DNA from: Chiua virens
Lineage: Eukaryota; Basidiomycota; Agaricomycetes; Boletales; Boletaceae
Assembly: GCA_019787685.1 (NCBI GenBank)
Contig: JAHNUO010000056.1
Span: 42,526-106,525 of the forward strand
Direction of reading: 5' to 3'
Length of the DNA stretch: 64,000 bases
Positions within the stretch are counted from its first letter, which is position 1. Each line of letters starts with the position of its first letter. Positions 1 through 11,600 of the stretch are shown here, in pieces. Below the pieces are notes generated by a model. It ran no database searches. It was given only the letters and a program-made list of their open reading frames with translations, and had not been told where the DNA came from. The position numbers and the translations under genes are program-made.

Positions 1-3000
1 GACGAACGAAAACGCGTCGAGCACTTGGATAGCCGCACAGGTAAGCTCTTCGTCGGGTACGCTTTTCTGTGTTCACAAACAATGTCAAGACACTCTGGGC
101 GTAGGCGCCCGATCGGACGACTGTCCCGATGTCTCCACTGGAAGCATGGTTGTAGTATCTGAAGAGAAGCTACTATCAACAGAAGGAAACGTCATCGAGA
201 ACGTATCTTTGAATCAAACAAGACAACAGAACTTCGTGGGGTCGGAGCACGCGATGCTTGTTAGCGGGAAAACTCAAGAGGAACGGGACGCCTACAAAAA
301 GATGATGTACGTCACCCAGGCGTGAGTTCCATCGTGCTCTGTTCACATCGATCTTTTGAAACTGATCTCGTCTAGGGTTGCGTCACGGGAGCGCAAGATG
401 GACGCAGTGGTACAAGGTAGCAGCTCGACTCAAGACCTTTCCCTCTCCGTCGGATCTGAAGAACATCTAGAAACGAGCAGAGAGCGAGATGTACTGACTT
501 GCAAGACATCATCCACGAAATGCGAGGACGGATACTTATCCGCTTGTCCGAGTCCAAGCGCAAGATCACAAGAGCAGACAATCGTTGCAGTCTCTCCTGA
601 AGTATGCGCGCACGTAGAGCAAACGTCGACAAATGGAACGATGAGGTGAGCGTGTTCCGTCTCAGATACAGGCATGTACAGAAGGGTTCGTCACAGAAAC
701 GATTTTGCGAAATTCCCGGAATCAGCTTCAGACAATCAAGGAGTACGACGAGCGGAAATCGTCGCAGTGCAGTCCGGAACGGCGACGAGTGGATCCTCTG
801 AGGAGGTTCGAGATGCGAGTTCATTCTCTAGAATCGACCTGATCCAATATGACAAGACGATCGAATCGTGTACCGACGAGTCTCGTCAGTCGTTCACAGA
901 AACCTATGTGGATAGATCCCATGTTTCGACCCTTCAGACCAGTCCAGGGACCATCCAGGAAACCCAACATACCGACGTGTCAACTTCCTCGACCATGAAA
1001 ATCCACATGTCCGGGGACACGATCGAGCACATTTCGTCTGTGTCAGCACTGGACGACAGCAAGCTCGTGACGACAGACATTGTAGCATCCCACGTTGAGA
1101 CCACCTTGGACACCATCGCAACTAACGCCATTCAGGAAACGCACCCGATATCTCAAGGACTCGTTCCAAATTCGATCTCCCCCCTCGAGCCACCTAACAT
1201 CGTCATCGATGACACTTGGTCGTCCACACATAAGGATGAAGTAGTTGTGACAACCGTAATAGTAACGTCAGCATCTCTTCTCTTGTTTTTTAGTACAACC
1301 CAAGCTAACTTCGCCGGTAGAAATGAGGAAAGACCGAGCTCGAGCGTACACGATGTTGACCACGAGCAACATGTCGCATCCGACACTCGCGAACTCAGTC
1401 GAGGGCTATTACTCGCTGGAGAGTCTTCACAATCTACCGGCGACGCATCGCACGGTTCAATACGAAGCGAGGAGCAGACGTGCCTGCTCGACGGCAACCC
1501 ACCACCACAAAACGAGTCGGATAACGTTGGCTTATCCGTCACGATGGCCCCTCTCGACGGCGGCCGCAGCCCCAGACTACGTCGTCTCCCTACACTCCTG
1601 CCTCTCGACGAGGAAGCGACCACAGTGACAGAGGTCGATGCACGTTCGATCAGCATTGTCCAAGATTCGCACGTCACGGTTGGTACGTCAGAAGACAACA
1701 GATCCACAAGTGGGTCCATCACTGTATCGCGACCCCGGGATGCCCCGTCTCTCGTGTTGCAACCTGTCACCGTGCTCTCTACGCGCGACGAGAGTCCTCT
1801 GACGTCGGGCACGGAGTTGCATGGGCTTCTGCTTCAACAGTTGGGACACGGGCAATCTCGTGAGCTGGAGGTCGTCAAAGAAGAGTATGAAGCTCATGAG
1901 TCTCAAGGGTATACCTCTGTCGTCGAGAACGATGGCGAAATTTCGACTGAACAAAGAGTCGAAGAAGACGCTGTGCTGTCAGTGCAAGTCTCGACGAAAG
2001 CAACGATGGGAAAATCCGTTGCGACCATTGCCGTTCCGTCAGTTTCCACGGCGGATAATTCTTATAGCAGGTCCGTGGCAACAAGCTCATCCTGTCCAAC
2101 GGTCCTAACCTTATTTACAGTACGTTCAACGCAACAGTGACATCGCAAGTCGAGAAAAATGATGACGAGGTCCATACGGAGGGGATCTCCAGCGCGGAAC
2201 TGACCCGATGTAGCTCACCTTCGCCTGTCGCAGCGTCGGAGACTCGGACAACCTCGGATGCCGCGCGTATTTCGGGGGGTGACGTCGTGGACGCCTGTGT
2301 CATTGTGGCCGTTGCTGCTGCAGGCCTCCACTTAATGGATGATATCATCCACGGGGATACGTCCTCGATGGAGGTGATCCAACAGCAAACGACGTCCGAG
2401 TCAGAGGCGTCGAGAGAGGTGTGCGATGTTCATGAACAAGTGATCTCGTGAGTGAAACGATCCTTCTCCGTGGTCTTGCTATTTTCTGACGTTCGGAACA
2501 GGGAGAGTGCAACCATTTCGGTGACCCGAAAGGACGCGGATCAGGACGCTTCTGTCTCGCAACAAAGTTTGGTGGAACAAGAGCAAGTGACGTCCACATC
2601 GGAGCAGATCAGCAGCGGAAGCGCGACGGTGGCATCCAACGTCCTGGATTCAAGATCAAAATCTGTGTTACAGGAGCGATCCGCTCTTGAGACGGAGACG
2701 GTTCAAGTACGTACCAGGTCAGTGTTCTTTTCATCTGTTGGCCTCCATGTCATTTGCATTGGGGATGTTCCTCTATAACTGTTCTGCGACAGTGCTACGT
2801 CAGAAACAAGTGCGATTCAAGTTGCAGAAGGCACATCCGCGTCGGCGCACGAAACCCACGTTTCTGTCTCGCAACAACATTTGATAGGACAGGAGCAAGT
2901 CGAACAAGTGGCGTCCACGTCGGAGCATGTCAGCAGCGGAAGCGTGACGGTGGTATCCAACGTTGGCCTGGAATCAAGATCAGAATCTGTGTTACAGGAA

Positions 3001-6000
3001 CGATCCGCTCTTGAGACGGAGACGGTCCAAGTACGTAATAGGTCAGTATTCTTTTCGCCTGTTGGCCTCTACGTCGCTGAGGATGTTTATTTGTGACTGT
3101 TCTGCGACAGCGTCACGTCCGAAACGAGTACGAGACAAGTTGCAGAGGACACGTCCACGTCGCTTTGCTTGGACACGACCGCCCATGCTACGGAGAACAT
3201 CCAGAGATCCGATTCTGGCGACCGCTCATGCCAGTCTTCCGCTGGCTACTGGCGAGGATCGCTGGCGGAAGGTACCTTGCCCGATCCGCAGTGCGTCCTG
3301 TTCCATGATCCGTGTTGCACGCACTCATGCTTTGGCAGGCTCGATTCGCGTCCCTCCAGTCGTGCAGAGACGCCCCATCTCGTCTTGCAGTCTTCATGCA
3401 GTTCCCCAGGTGTCATATGCACCTCCCCCCTCGCAGACGTCGAATCAGAACCCGGGACGCCGGTCGTCGTCGAGACGGACGACACGTGCAGTTTCACCAG
3501 ACGGGACGTGGAAACAAGACAAGAATCGGCGATTGATTTGCGTGCGGATAGGTGCGCGGTTTTACTCCATTGTGATGTTGTCCTGTCAACAAGTTTCATA
3601 GCGCTTCGGAAATCGTGTTGGAGAGAGACCAGGTACAGAGTCGCGGTGAGGTCGAGGCAAACGATGAGCAGCAGGCCGCGAGGATGAGGGTACAATACCG
3701 TGGAGACCTGGATACTGCAAGCGGCCTTGGTGTCGGCGAGACTGCTTCTCTGGGTACGCACCGTGAAGCTGTCGCGGTGATCGGAGAGCACCAAGAAACA
3801 ATGTCCGTATCTCGTTGTCGTCTCAACATGCAGGCTAATCACGCGATTGTAGCGACGCAACTGCGACCTCCGCGGGCGAACGCGCTGTCGACGCCACGTC
3901 AGAGTCGACCAAACGGGTTAGCAGCACGATTCGGGATGAGCTCACGACACAGCAGCGAACGGCGGTGACAACCTCCGACGAGATCCGCGACACGTCGGTG
4001 CACCAGGTGCTTGACGTTAGTGAATCTGGGCAGCAAGATACGACTGGCTGCAGGTCCTCCGTTGCGTTGGTCTCCGCGTCCGCGTCCGACACGGTGATGA
4101 TGGACCAAACGCTCACGATGCAAACGGATGAGAAAGAGGCGGGTTGGAATAGCATATCTGAGACAGACGCTGTACTTTTCGATGCCAGTCCGTCCCCGAC
4201 GTCGTGGAGAGACGGTGACGTCGAACACGAGGCTGTGGGGTTGGAACGATCGGCGAGTCGGGTGTCCGTGTGAGTGACGCTGACGCGTGCCATGGTGTCT
4301 GGTTTGCTGACATGGGTATTTCTAGTGACCGTGTACGGACGTCCAGTCACGACGATGTCGAACGGAAGACGATCGTGTCGGAGGGGCAAGAAGAGCACAC
4401 TTTGGAATCGATGGCTGTTGTTGGATCGGCACAGGTTGGAGTGTTCGTGACCTCTGTGGGAGAGGGTGTGGAGATGGTGTCATCCTCGGATGAAACGTGA
4501 GTGTCTTTTGACCTGTTTGTCGCGACAAGCTGACCTGAAATCACTTAGACGTGAGCTTGTCGTGAACGATACACGTACGACAGATCAACGCATCGAACGG
4601 GACGAGCAAGCACAAGAGTTCGTGGATCGCACGTTACTGGAACGGGATGCGTATATCGCGGTCGATGAAGCAAGCCAAGTGACGAGGCGTCAGACAGCAA
4701 ACAACGAGGAGATGGAGCGGGAAGTAATTGTGTCGGAGGAGCAAGAACAAGACCATGTCGAGCACACCACGTTCGCTCTGGAATCGACGACGATCGCTGT
4801 AGAATCGAACTCACGGGCGGACAGCTTCAAGTCAGCGACCGAAGAGCGGATCCGAGGGGTTATCGTGGCTTCCGCTGAAGAGCAAAGCGTGAAGACGGTG
4901 TCATCCTCGGATGATACGTGAGTGTTGTGCCGATCCCGTGGTTTTGTCGCTGGCTGATCCAGGCATTCACTTAGACATGTTGCATGTACGACCGATCAGC
5001 GCACCCAGCGTGTCGAGAATGAGCAAGAGGAAGAGCGATCTGTGGATTGTGGTGTGCTGGAATGTGATGCACATGTCGTGGCGAGTGAAGAGGGACAAGT
5101 GTCGAGTGAGACCGCCGTGGAGGCGTGCGATGTCGTTGCATCTCGCCGCACAGAGATCCAAACATCGGAATCGGACAGGAGCGAACACGAGGAAGAGATC
5201 GAAGGTGCGTATCTCTCCGTTTTCATGTGCGTTTCGGAGAACGGTTTCTGATGAAGACCGTTCAGCGTCCAACGTGCAGATTCAGACTAGTTCAGAGGCC
5301 GTGTCCACCGCCTCCGTGAACATCCGCACATCCGAACAGGATGTTGTCGAGGATGTATCGTCGACATGGATGACGACCGACGAATCAGCGTATGACGTTC
5401 AGACAACACGGCATTTTGATGCATCGGCGTCCTCCACAGAAATCCGCACGTCCAGCGAGGACACGCTCAAAGACGTTTCAACCACATTCACACTGGACGA
5501 TAGCAGGTGTTTAACGACAGAGGTGGCAGCGTCCGACATTCAGACAACGCAACACCTTGATGTGTCGGCGTCCACCACAGAAACCCACACGTATGACGAG
5601 GTCGATGTGTCGACGACATTGACACTGGACGGCAGGACGACGGACATGGCGACGACCGACGTTCAGACAGCACAGCACCTCGACGTAGCGATCACCACCG
5701 CGGAGATCCACATATCCAAGGAAGACGTGGTTGAGGACGTGTCATCAACATGGGCGCTGGATGACGGCAGTCATCACGAGGCGCATGGTGTCTTTGCGGC
5801 GTCCAACGATGAGATTGATACCAGTTTAGAGGCGCTCGACGTAGCGACCACCTCCACGGAGATCCATACATTCGAACAAGACACGGTCGAGGACGTGTCG
5901 TCTCACGAGACGCACCGTGTCCTCACTGTGTCCAACGGTGAGATTGAGACCAGTTCAGAGGACGCCCAGACGACGAGACGCCTCGACGTAGCGACCACCA

Positions 6001-8002
6001 CAGAAATCCATACATTCAAACAAGACGTGGTCGAGGACGTGTCGTCGAGACTGGACGAGAACAATGATCAAAAAGCGCACGGCGCTGTCAACGTCACACA
6101 CGAGGAGGAACAGACGTCGTGCGTCCGTCTCTTATGTTTTCTCTGTCCCGCTGAGTTTGACATTTTAGGGAGAAGCGTCTCAGAGGCGAAACGAAGGATG
6201 AGGACCGGGATACCTTACAGAGTCGGTCCGAGGGCGAGGAGGAGCTGGCGATGACAGCAGGCGCTGCCTTGATTTCAGGCGTGGCGTCTCGATTGAACGG
6301 GGATGCGGTGACGCGCACACGCGCCATGTCCGCGTCGGACGCCATCACGCATCAAGGGATCCAAACCGTGTTTCACCACCGCGTGTGCGTCTTTACTGTC
6401 GCACGCCACTCTTTTACTCACCCAGGCGATAGGCCCTCGCTCGACTATCTCGACGGTTTTAAAAAGGAATGGGTCGGTGTCGAACCGTACGATGTCGCGG
6501 AATGTGGGGGGCTGTGTCGAGGACTGAGTCGGTGCGTGTCGTTGACATTGGACATGCGTCGGCGCTAATCAAGTATGTGACAGACCGCTTTCGCTGCGCG
6601 CTGTGCGGTCGGTGCACGAACAGAGTTCACAGAGCATCGGCGACGAGCACGGGTTGGATGGGACCGGAGATGTTGCGGTCATACATTCAGAATTCGACAC
6701 GTCCGAGACGCATGAAGACATCAATGGGTCGGCTGACGTACAAGAACTGTCTGGTGAATACGGTATCTCTGATTTGCAAGCGTACGTATCGTATGGTCAT
6801 ACGCGTAGTAGTAGCTGATCTTCCCGGTTACGATAGGACACACACGGAAGATGTCCTCGAAAAGGACGAGGAGCATCCGGTGGACGATGCTACTGAGGAC
6901 TCTGCGGAGTCGTCCTCGGCATCTATATCGCCACGAATCGAGCCGACAGTCCCATTGGCGGGTGTGGTGACGGGCGTGTATGCGAGGTGTGTGTATAACC
7001 AGCCGAACGCGCATCAGAAACTGATCCGAGAAGTGAATTAGCGGCTGATTCGATGACATGGGGCAAACAAGAGGTGCCCCGTCAAGTGTAATGTCGCCTT
7101 TTCTGTCTTGCGGCCCTTTGAAATTAATGATGGTTGCAGGCCCTCGCTCGACTATATGGAAGGTTTCAAAACGGAATGGGTGGTGGTGGAGATGTATGAT
7201 ATCGCTGAACGCGGGGGTGTGTGCAGAACCCTGAGTCGGTTCGTTCAGCGCATATATGTACCACGCATGGAACTGATAGCTGAGCGCAGATCGTACCCGC
7301 GGCGTTTGGTGGCACACTGGGAGGCTCGGATGAAACATGCGGAACATCAAGCGTGGTTGGGGTCCATTCTCGAGTCCAAGGTATTGTGGAGGATGGTACG
7401 TGTGTGGATACAGTGGAATGAATGCGCTGACGGTTGTATGCAGATGGCGTGGAGAATCGAGGTATTTATAGGAGCCTCGCGATGGGGATACCTTGCGAGG
7501 GGATGGGGACATCTAACGATGCGTCGAATCAAGACGGTGTCGAACCGAATGGCAGACGTGATCGATCATCGGCTGTTCGTCGATGGACAGTGTGAGACGA
7601 TGGTCCGTCGGACCGAGAAGCGTGGACCGATTGTGGTCGTGATTGCGAGTCCAAGTGGACGGCCGTTTGGTATGTACACGTCATATGGGAAGGGAATCGA
7701 CTGACGGATAGAACAGATGAAGACGTGCTGATTGCACAGATGCTCTCTTGTGTAGACATTTGGCAGGCTGTGCCGCAAGAGCTCGTGTTGCTGTGCGGGG
7801 TCGAGCGAAAGACGAGGGCGGTGGTGGACGCGTTGAACGAAGCGATGGATGTGTTCCAAGATGCTGTGGTGGTGAGTGATCAAGTTTATTGAGAACACAC
7901 TGATGTAAACTTGACTGGCAGAGATACTACGGGGTGGAGGTTCTATGTATGAGCGTGTCGGAGGATATCGAGATGGGTTACTGTATCACTGTCACGTTGT
8001 AG
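1..8002 (+). CDS. Large repetitive Ser/Thr/Asp/Glu-rich protein, 5' partial, many exons
   Basis: Not recognised as a known family. Exons I could fix by phase and splice sites include 1-40, about 94-311, 376-645, 697-2070, 2121-2447, 2512-2717, 2793-3041, 3111 onward, 6433-6531, 7140-7238, up to 7669, 7717-7871 and 7922-8002, with stop TAG at 8000-8002. Introns are mostly 45-80 bases. The encoded chain is very rich in Ser, Thr, Glu, Asp and Val with phrases such as VEDVSS, QTTQHLDV and TEIHT recurring, so most of it is probably disordered and highly phosphorylatable. The last 250 residues are more ordered: a duplicated PSLDY..GFK.EW unit, then a hydrophobic-rich tail with several cysteines (IWQAVPQELVLLCGVERK) that could be a folded domain. 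The start lies outside the window. No signal peptide or secure membrane segment is seen, and cellular role is unknown. Exons between 3111 and 6430 are only roughly placed. Confidence 0.7.
2551..3110 (+). repeat. Tandem duplicated exon-plus-intron module
   Basis: Two successive blocks of about 310 bases. Each encodes SQQ.L..QEQV, then STSE..SSGS.TV.SN, then SVLQERSALETETVQVR, and each is followed by a matching intron that starts AG|gtcagt and ends ctgttctgcgacag (2718-2792 and 3042-3110). Because intron and exon are copied together, this is a DNA-level segmental duplication inside the gene. Both copies keep the same intron phase, so adding a unit does not shift the frame. Confidence 0.85.
4470..4980 (+). 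repeat. Repeated exon end and intron start within the repeat protein
   Basis: Two exon ends encode near-identical VSSSDET and VSSSDDT, at about 4480-4500 and 4900-4918. Each is directly followed by gtgagtgt and an intron ending in ttcacttag or atcacttag. The exon between them is acidic and charged (EEQEQDHVEH). This is a second type of exon-intron module, different from the one at 2551-3110, with a period near 420 bases. Confidence 0.7.
5278..6120 (+). repeat. Degenerate protein repeat array (TEIHT...VEDVSS...DVQTTQHLDV units)
   Basis: One long coding stretch holds at least six imperfect copies of a unit of roughly 30-45 residues. The order in a copy is Thr/Ser-rich, then IHT or IRT, then an acidic DVVEDVSS segment, then DVQTTQHLDV. 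Copies diverge most in the third codon position and in linker length. A related but more diverged copy can be read at about 940-1130 (IHMSGDTIEHISS). The array has no cysteine or aromatic pattern that would suggest a folded repeat. Confidence 0.75.
6433..6531 (+). repeat. Duplicated 99-base exon, copy 1
   Basis: Exon bounded by an acceptor ending gatag and a donor gtgcgt, 99 bases long. It encodes PSLDYLDGFKKEWVGVE and continues to CRGLS. The copy at 7140-7238 has exactly the same length and the same phases at both ends. I count 23 of 32 encoded residues identical between them. The aromatic, charged composition differs from the surrounding low-complexity protein and suggests a small folded or binding motif. 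Confidence 0.85.
7140..7238 (+). repeat. Duplicated 99-base exon, copy 2
   Basis: Second copy of the exon at 6433-6531, again 99 bases, preceded by an acceptor ending ggttgcag and followed by donor gttcgt. It encodes PSLDYMEGFKTEWVVVE and continues to CRTLS. Symmetric intron phase lets the exon be duplicated without frame change. Confidence 0.85.
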
Positions 8003-8089
8003 TTCCGGAGTTGTACGGGCTCCGGCTGGGAATTCGGTACCGAACAAGCAGGGACCCGCAGTTAGGTGACTCGTGACAATGTGACAACT

Positions 8090-8127
8090 TGAGGCATTTC
8101 TTGGATGCGTGAGGCATTTTCTGGATG
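8090..8127 (+). promoter_or_regulatory. Tandem 18-base upstream repeats of the metallothionein promoter
   Basis: TGAGGCATTTCTTGGATG at 8090-8107 and TGAGGCATTTTCTGGATG at 8110-8127, 20 bases apart, about two helical turns. They lie 36 bases upstream of the TATA box at 8163. The position and spacing suggest paired activator sites, perhaps metal-responsive, but the core does not match a consensus I can name with certainty. Confidence 0.45.
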
Positions 8128-8162
8128 TTTCTTGATTGGGATCCTGTGGAGATCCTGCACGG

Positions 8163-8170
8163 TATAAAAG
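8163..8170 (+). promoter_or_regulatory. TATA box of the metallothionein gene
   Basis: TATAAAAG lies 77 bases upstream of the metallothionein ATG at 8240. It is followed by a pyrimidine-rich stretch (ctctttcttt) where transcription could start. A strong TATA box fits an inducible stress gene. Confidence 0.7.
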
Positions 8171-8239
8171 ACAAGGATTTGGCTGAGATGCTCTTTCTTT
8201 AGAGCCACTCACATCTCTTTTGAATCACTCACCATCGAT

Positions 8240-8453
8240 ATGCAAACCGTACGTCCTCGTCGTTGATCTACGTTGATCTTGCTCATCGTCGTGTCCATGA
8301 CAGGTTAACACCATCCTCGTCAACAACGCTGGCGCTTGCGGCCAGTCGACCTGCAACTGCGGTGATGCGTGAGTGTCTGCTCTGATGATCGTGTTACGAG
8401 GTGCTGATCGTGACTACAGCTGCAAGTGCAAGGCCGGCGAATGCAAGTGTTGA
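8240..8453 (+). CDS. Metallothionein, 35 residues, three exons
   Basis: Small cysteine-rich metal-binding protein of the cytosol, expected to chelate Cu(I), Zn(II) or Cd(II). Exons are 8240-8248, 8304-8368 and 8420-8453, with introns starting gtacgt and gtgagt and both ending cag; phases agree and the total is 36 codons with TGA. Seven cysteines sit at residues 15, 20, 22, 26, 28, 33 and 35, giving three Cys-X-Cys pairs (CNC, CKC, CKC). There are no aromatic residues and no His, and the C-terminal half is lysine-rich (CKCKAGECKC). Fungal metallothioneins of the Neurospora/Agaricus type are about 25 residues with seven cysteines; this one carries an extra 12-residue hydrophobic N-terminus (VNTILVNN). 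The first exon encodes only three residues, so ordinary ORF searches miss the gene. A TATA box and paired upstream repeats fit inducible expression. Confidence 0.85.
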
Positions 8454-8607
8454 ATGCTGTACTACTATGTCCGTGTTGTAAAGAGCTACCGTTTGATGAA
8501 TGCTATCTTGTGTGTGTGTGTTGTACAGGGTGGATACCGTGTGAGAACCCACCGCAGTCGTCAAAAGTGACCACGTTCGCTCTCACCTGAGCTCGGTCGA
8601 GTCGAGG

Positions 8608-11600
8608 ATGGTCCATCGTGCACCCGACTCTCGACTGCTCACTAACCTCATCACCCACGAAAAGGAGTATATAAAACACATCGTCGCTCTTTTTCCTCTC
8701 TCCCACACCGCCCTTGCCTCTCTCTCCGCCTATGCCGCTGCCTCTCCCAGCGTCCCCCACCTAGACGCAGAGTCCTCCCCCGCCCAGGTCATCGCCGCTG
8801 TTGTCGACGTCCTCGCAGCTGCCGACGACGCTCTTCAGCGCTACACCCACACTCTCGACGCTTGGCGTGAACAGCTCGTCTCCCTCAAAGACCTCGAGGA
8901 CGACCTCAGTGCTGTCCTCCGAGACAAAGACATTCTGTGCGTCTCACTTTTTCCTTCATGTCGCTCGCTCACCCTCCTCGTGTAGCGTCACCCGTCTCAT
9001 AAAAGCATCCAAAGCCACCCGCGATGCTCACCGTTCCTCTAAACTCATCCCAAACCTCGGTTCCGCCTCCTTTTCTTCCCTTCCCTCCACCAACACCAGC
9101 TATACTACTGGTACCTCTACCTCGGGCGCTACCTCCAACCCCGCCGCCACCAACACCAAACTCGCTCAGGCACAAGCCGAACTCCAAGCTTGTGAGGCAC
9201 ACCTCGTCGCAAAAGAACGCGAACTCGATGCCCGTCGCATCAGCATCGCACGCGAAGGTCTCGGCGCACGCTGTCGCGCCTTGGTCGACTGCGGTTGGGT
9301 ATGGGGCGAGATGGGCAAACAGGGCCTCAGAGCGTTGCAGGCGCTCAGTGCCAATATCATTGACACAGCGCCAAGCGTACGTACGTGGTCGTAACATGCC
9401 GTCTCTGTCTCACGCTAACCACCAGATAGCGCCCAAGACCGTGCGGACCTCCGTCTCTGCCTCGGTCATCCCATCCTATCCCGCCCTCTATACATCTGAT
9501 GTCTCGTCCGTCACTCCATCCCAGAGCGCTTCTCAAACTGCAGTTCGCCCCGTCGTACTCAAGGATCACTTCCCCGAGGCAGAGATAGAGACGCCCAGAC
9601 CATCCACCCAGCGACGAACAACACACACAGAAGACGTCGACCTCACCGTCACCGTTCCACCTGCACATTCGATTTCTGACTTGGCACTACCTACCGTCGT
9701 GCGGTCACAACCGTCACCAGATCCAGCTCCGCAGCCTTTCAACATCAAACCTACCCCTGTACTAGCACCCCCGCCTGTGCCGAGACGAAAACGGACCCCA
9801 CGCGCCCGTCGACCCCCTTCACAGCACATTCTCGAAGTCTCTGACGAAGGCTCCGACGGGCCATCTTCCAATGACCACAATGTCGTAGGTATCACCAGCG
9901 CACATATACGCGCACCCTTCCCAACCATCCCCATCTCCTCGGGGTCACACGACACCAGCTCCGAAGACGACCCCGCCATCGGTCCATTCGAAGTCGTCGA
10001 AAACAACCCCTTTGACGTGATCAGACGATCCATCATTGGTCCTTCCCCATCCCTCTCCTTGATACCCACTGTGCCCTCTCCTTCGAGTCTCGCCAGCGCC
10101 AGTGTCCCCGACGTGCGTACCTACGACACCCCCTCAAAAGCCGGCACAGCAATTCAAACCGCCAATTCGACCAACCCGTTGGGAGGTGGGACGGGTCCCA
10201 ACCTGAGCCCGCCCAAACGCGAACGGCGCACCTCGATGGCCTTTTTCGGCTCCCTCCGTGGTCTGTTTCGAAAACCAAAAGAGAGGGACAGGGTCGTGAC
10301 CGAGTGGGAGGGCCACGCATCACCCAACACGTCGACGACCCACGTCAATGGGAAACCGGGATGGGTCACGAGAACGGATGCTAGGATCAAGGGGCGAGCC
10401 GAGGACTCGGAGGACGATCCCGTGCCAACGCCGATGCAGGCGAGTCGCGTGAACCTGCCTACCGTCGGTCGACAACCATCCGGCGCGCGGTTGCGCAAAG
10501 GCCGACCTGGGGCGACACGTGCGCCTGAGAACGCTCCGCATGCGACCAGCATAGACGGATGGATCACGGACAATCCGGGAGGTGCGAATGGGGATGCTGC
10601 GACCGGGCTGGACAGGTCGCGAACGCGCCGGGGGACGATGAAGCGGAGGAAGATTTCGGTGGCGGATTTGAGGGGGAGTGAGCAGGGACATACGGATGGC
10701 GAGGCAGATGGACGGACGTCGTTGGAGCGGGTGGCGTCGAGCAAGGGCATCGCCAAGGTGCCCGAAGGATTCGTGTCTGCGACCGTGTCGAGGCACACAC
10801 CCGACGTGCAGGTCACGGGGAATAATAGGGTGGTCAGCGGTGCTGAATCCAATGCGAGCGTCAGTATCCAGCGGTCGACGACGACGATCGCTCTCTCGGG
10901 ACACAAGAAGCCAGACAAGGCGATTCATCATCGTCGTTCGGCATCGTTGTCTCTAGTGCATACACATGCAACGTCCACATCGCTCTCGTCTCTGAATCAA
11001 GGTGCGCGCACGCCTTCGTCGGGGTCGTCGAATGGCAGCATGTCCTGGCGCAAACCACCGCCTGCGGTGGATCCACCCCCGCAGATCGAGTCACGATCAC
11101 GCTCGCCATCACCGCCCAAAGCGCCAGCACCCACGAGACGGCCGGCTGGCAGCGGCCATGCACACACCCCGAGTTTGATGAGCATCGTTGCGGACGTAGT
11201 GACGCGCCAACAGGAGAGTGGGGATAGGGCGCGGTCAATGGACGTACCGCGTGCGCCGAGGAGTGTGTTGCGCGAAGCCGAGGTGAACGGTCGAAGTGCA
11301 AAGCGGGCGAGTTTGACGATCGTGGGTGAGAGTGCGCAGCAACCGCGTGTGGTCAAGATGCCCCTCCGCTCGGCGTTGCGGAACCCAAGTCGGACGCCCT
11401 CCCCGGTGCTCGCGTCGGTTGTGTCGCCTCCGGCGATGGAGGAACGCGTGGTGTCGCCGCTGTCGTTGAGGGACTCGGCCTCGGTGTCGTCGTACGAGAC
11501 CGGGCGGGAGAGTTTGGATGGGGATAGGTCCCCTCGAGCGCGATTGCCGTCTGTGCCACGTTCGGGATCGCCCGCGCGCTCGTCGCATACCCCGTCTGTG

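Noticed and set aside
1153..1812. Long minus-strand open frame (219 codons) opposite the repetitive gene
   Set aside because: It mirrors the low-complexity plus-strand coding sequence; no conserved segment or splice context.
10154..10918. 254-codon minus-strand frame
   Set aside because: Shadow of the Ser/Pro-rich coding exon 9426-12002; no family resemblance.
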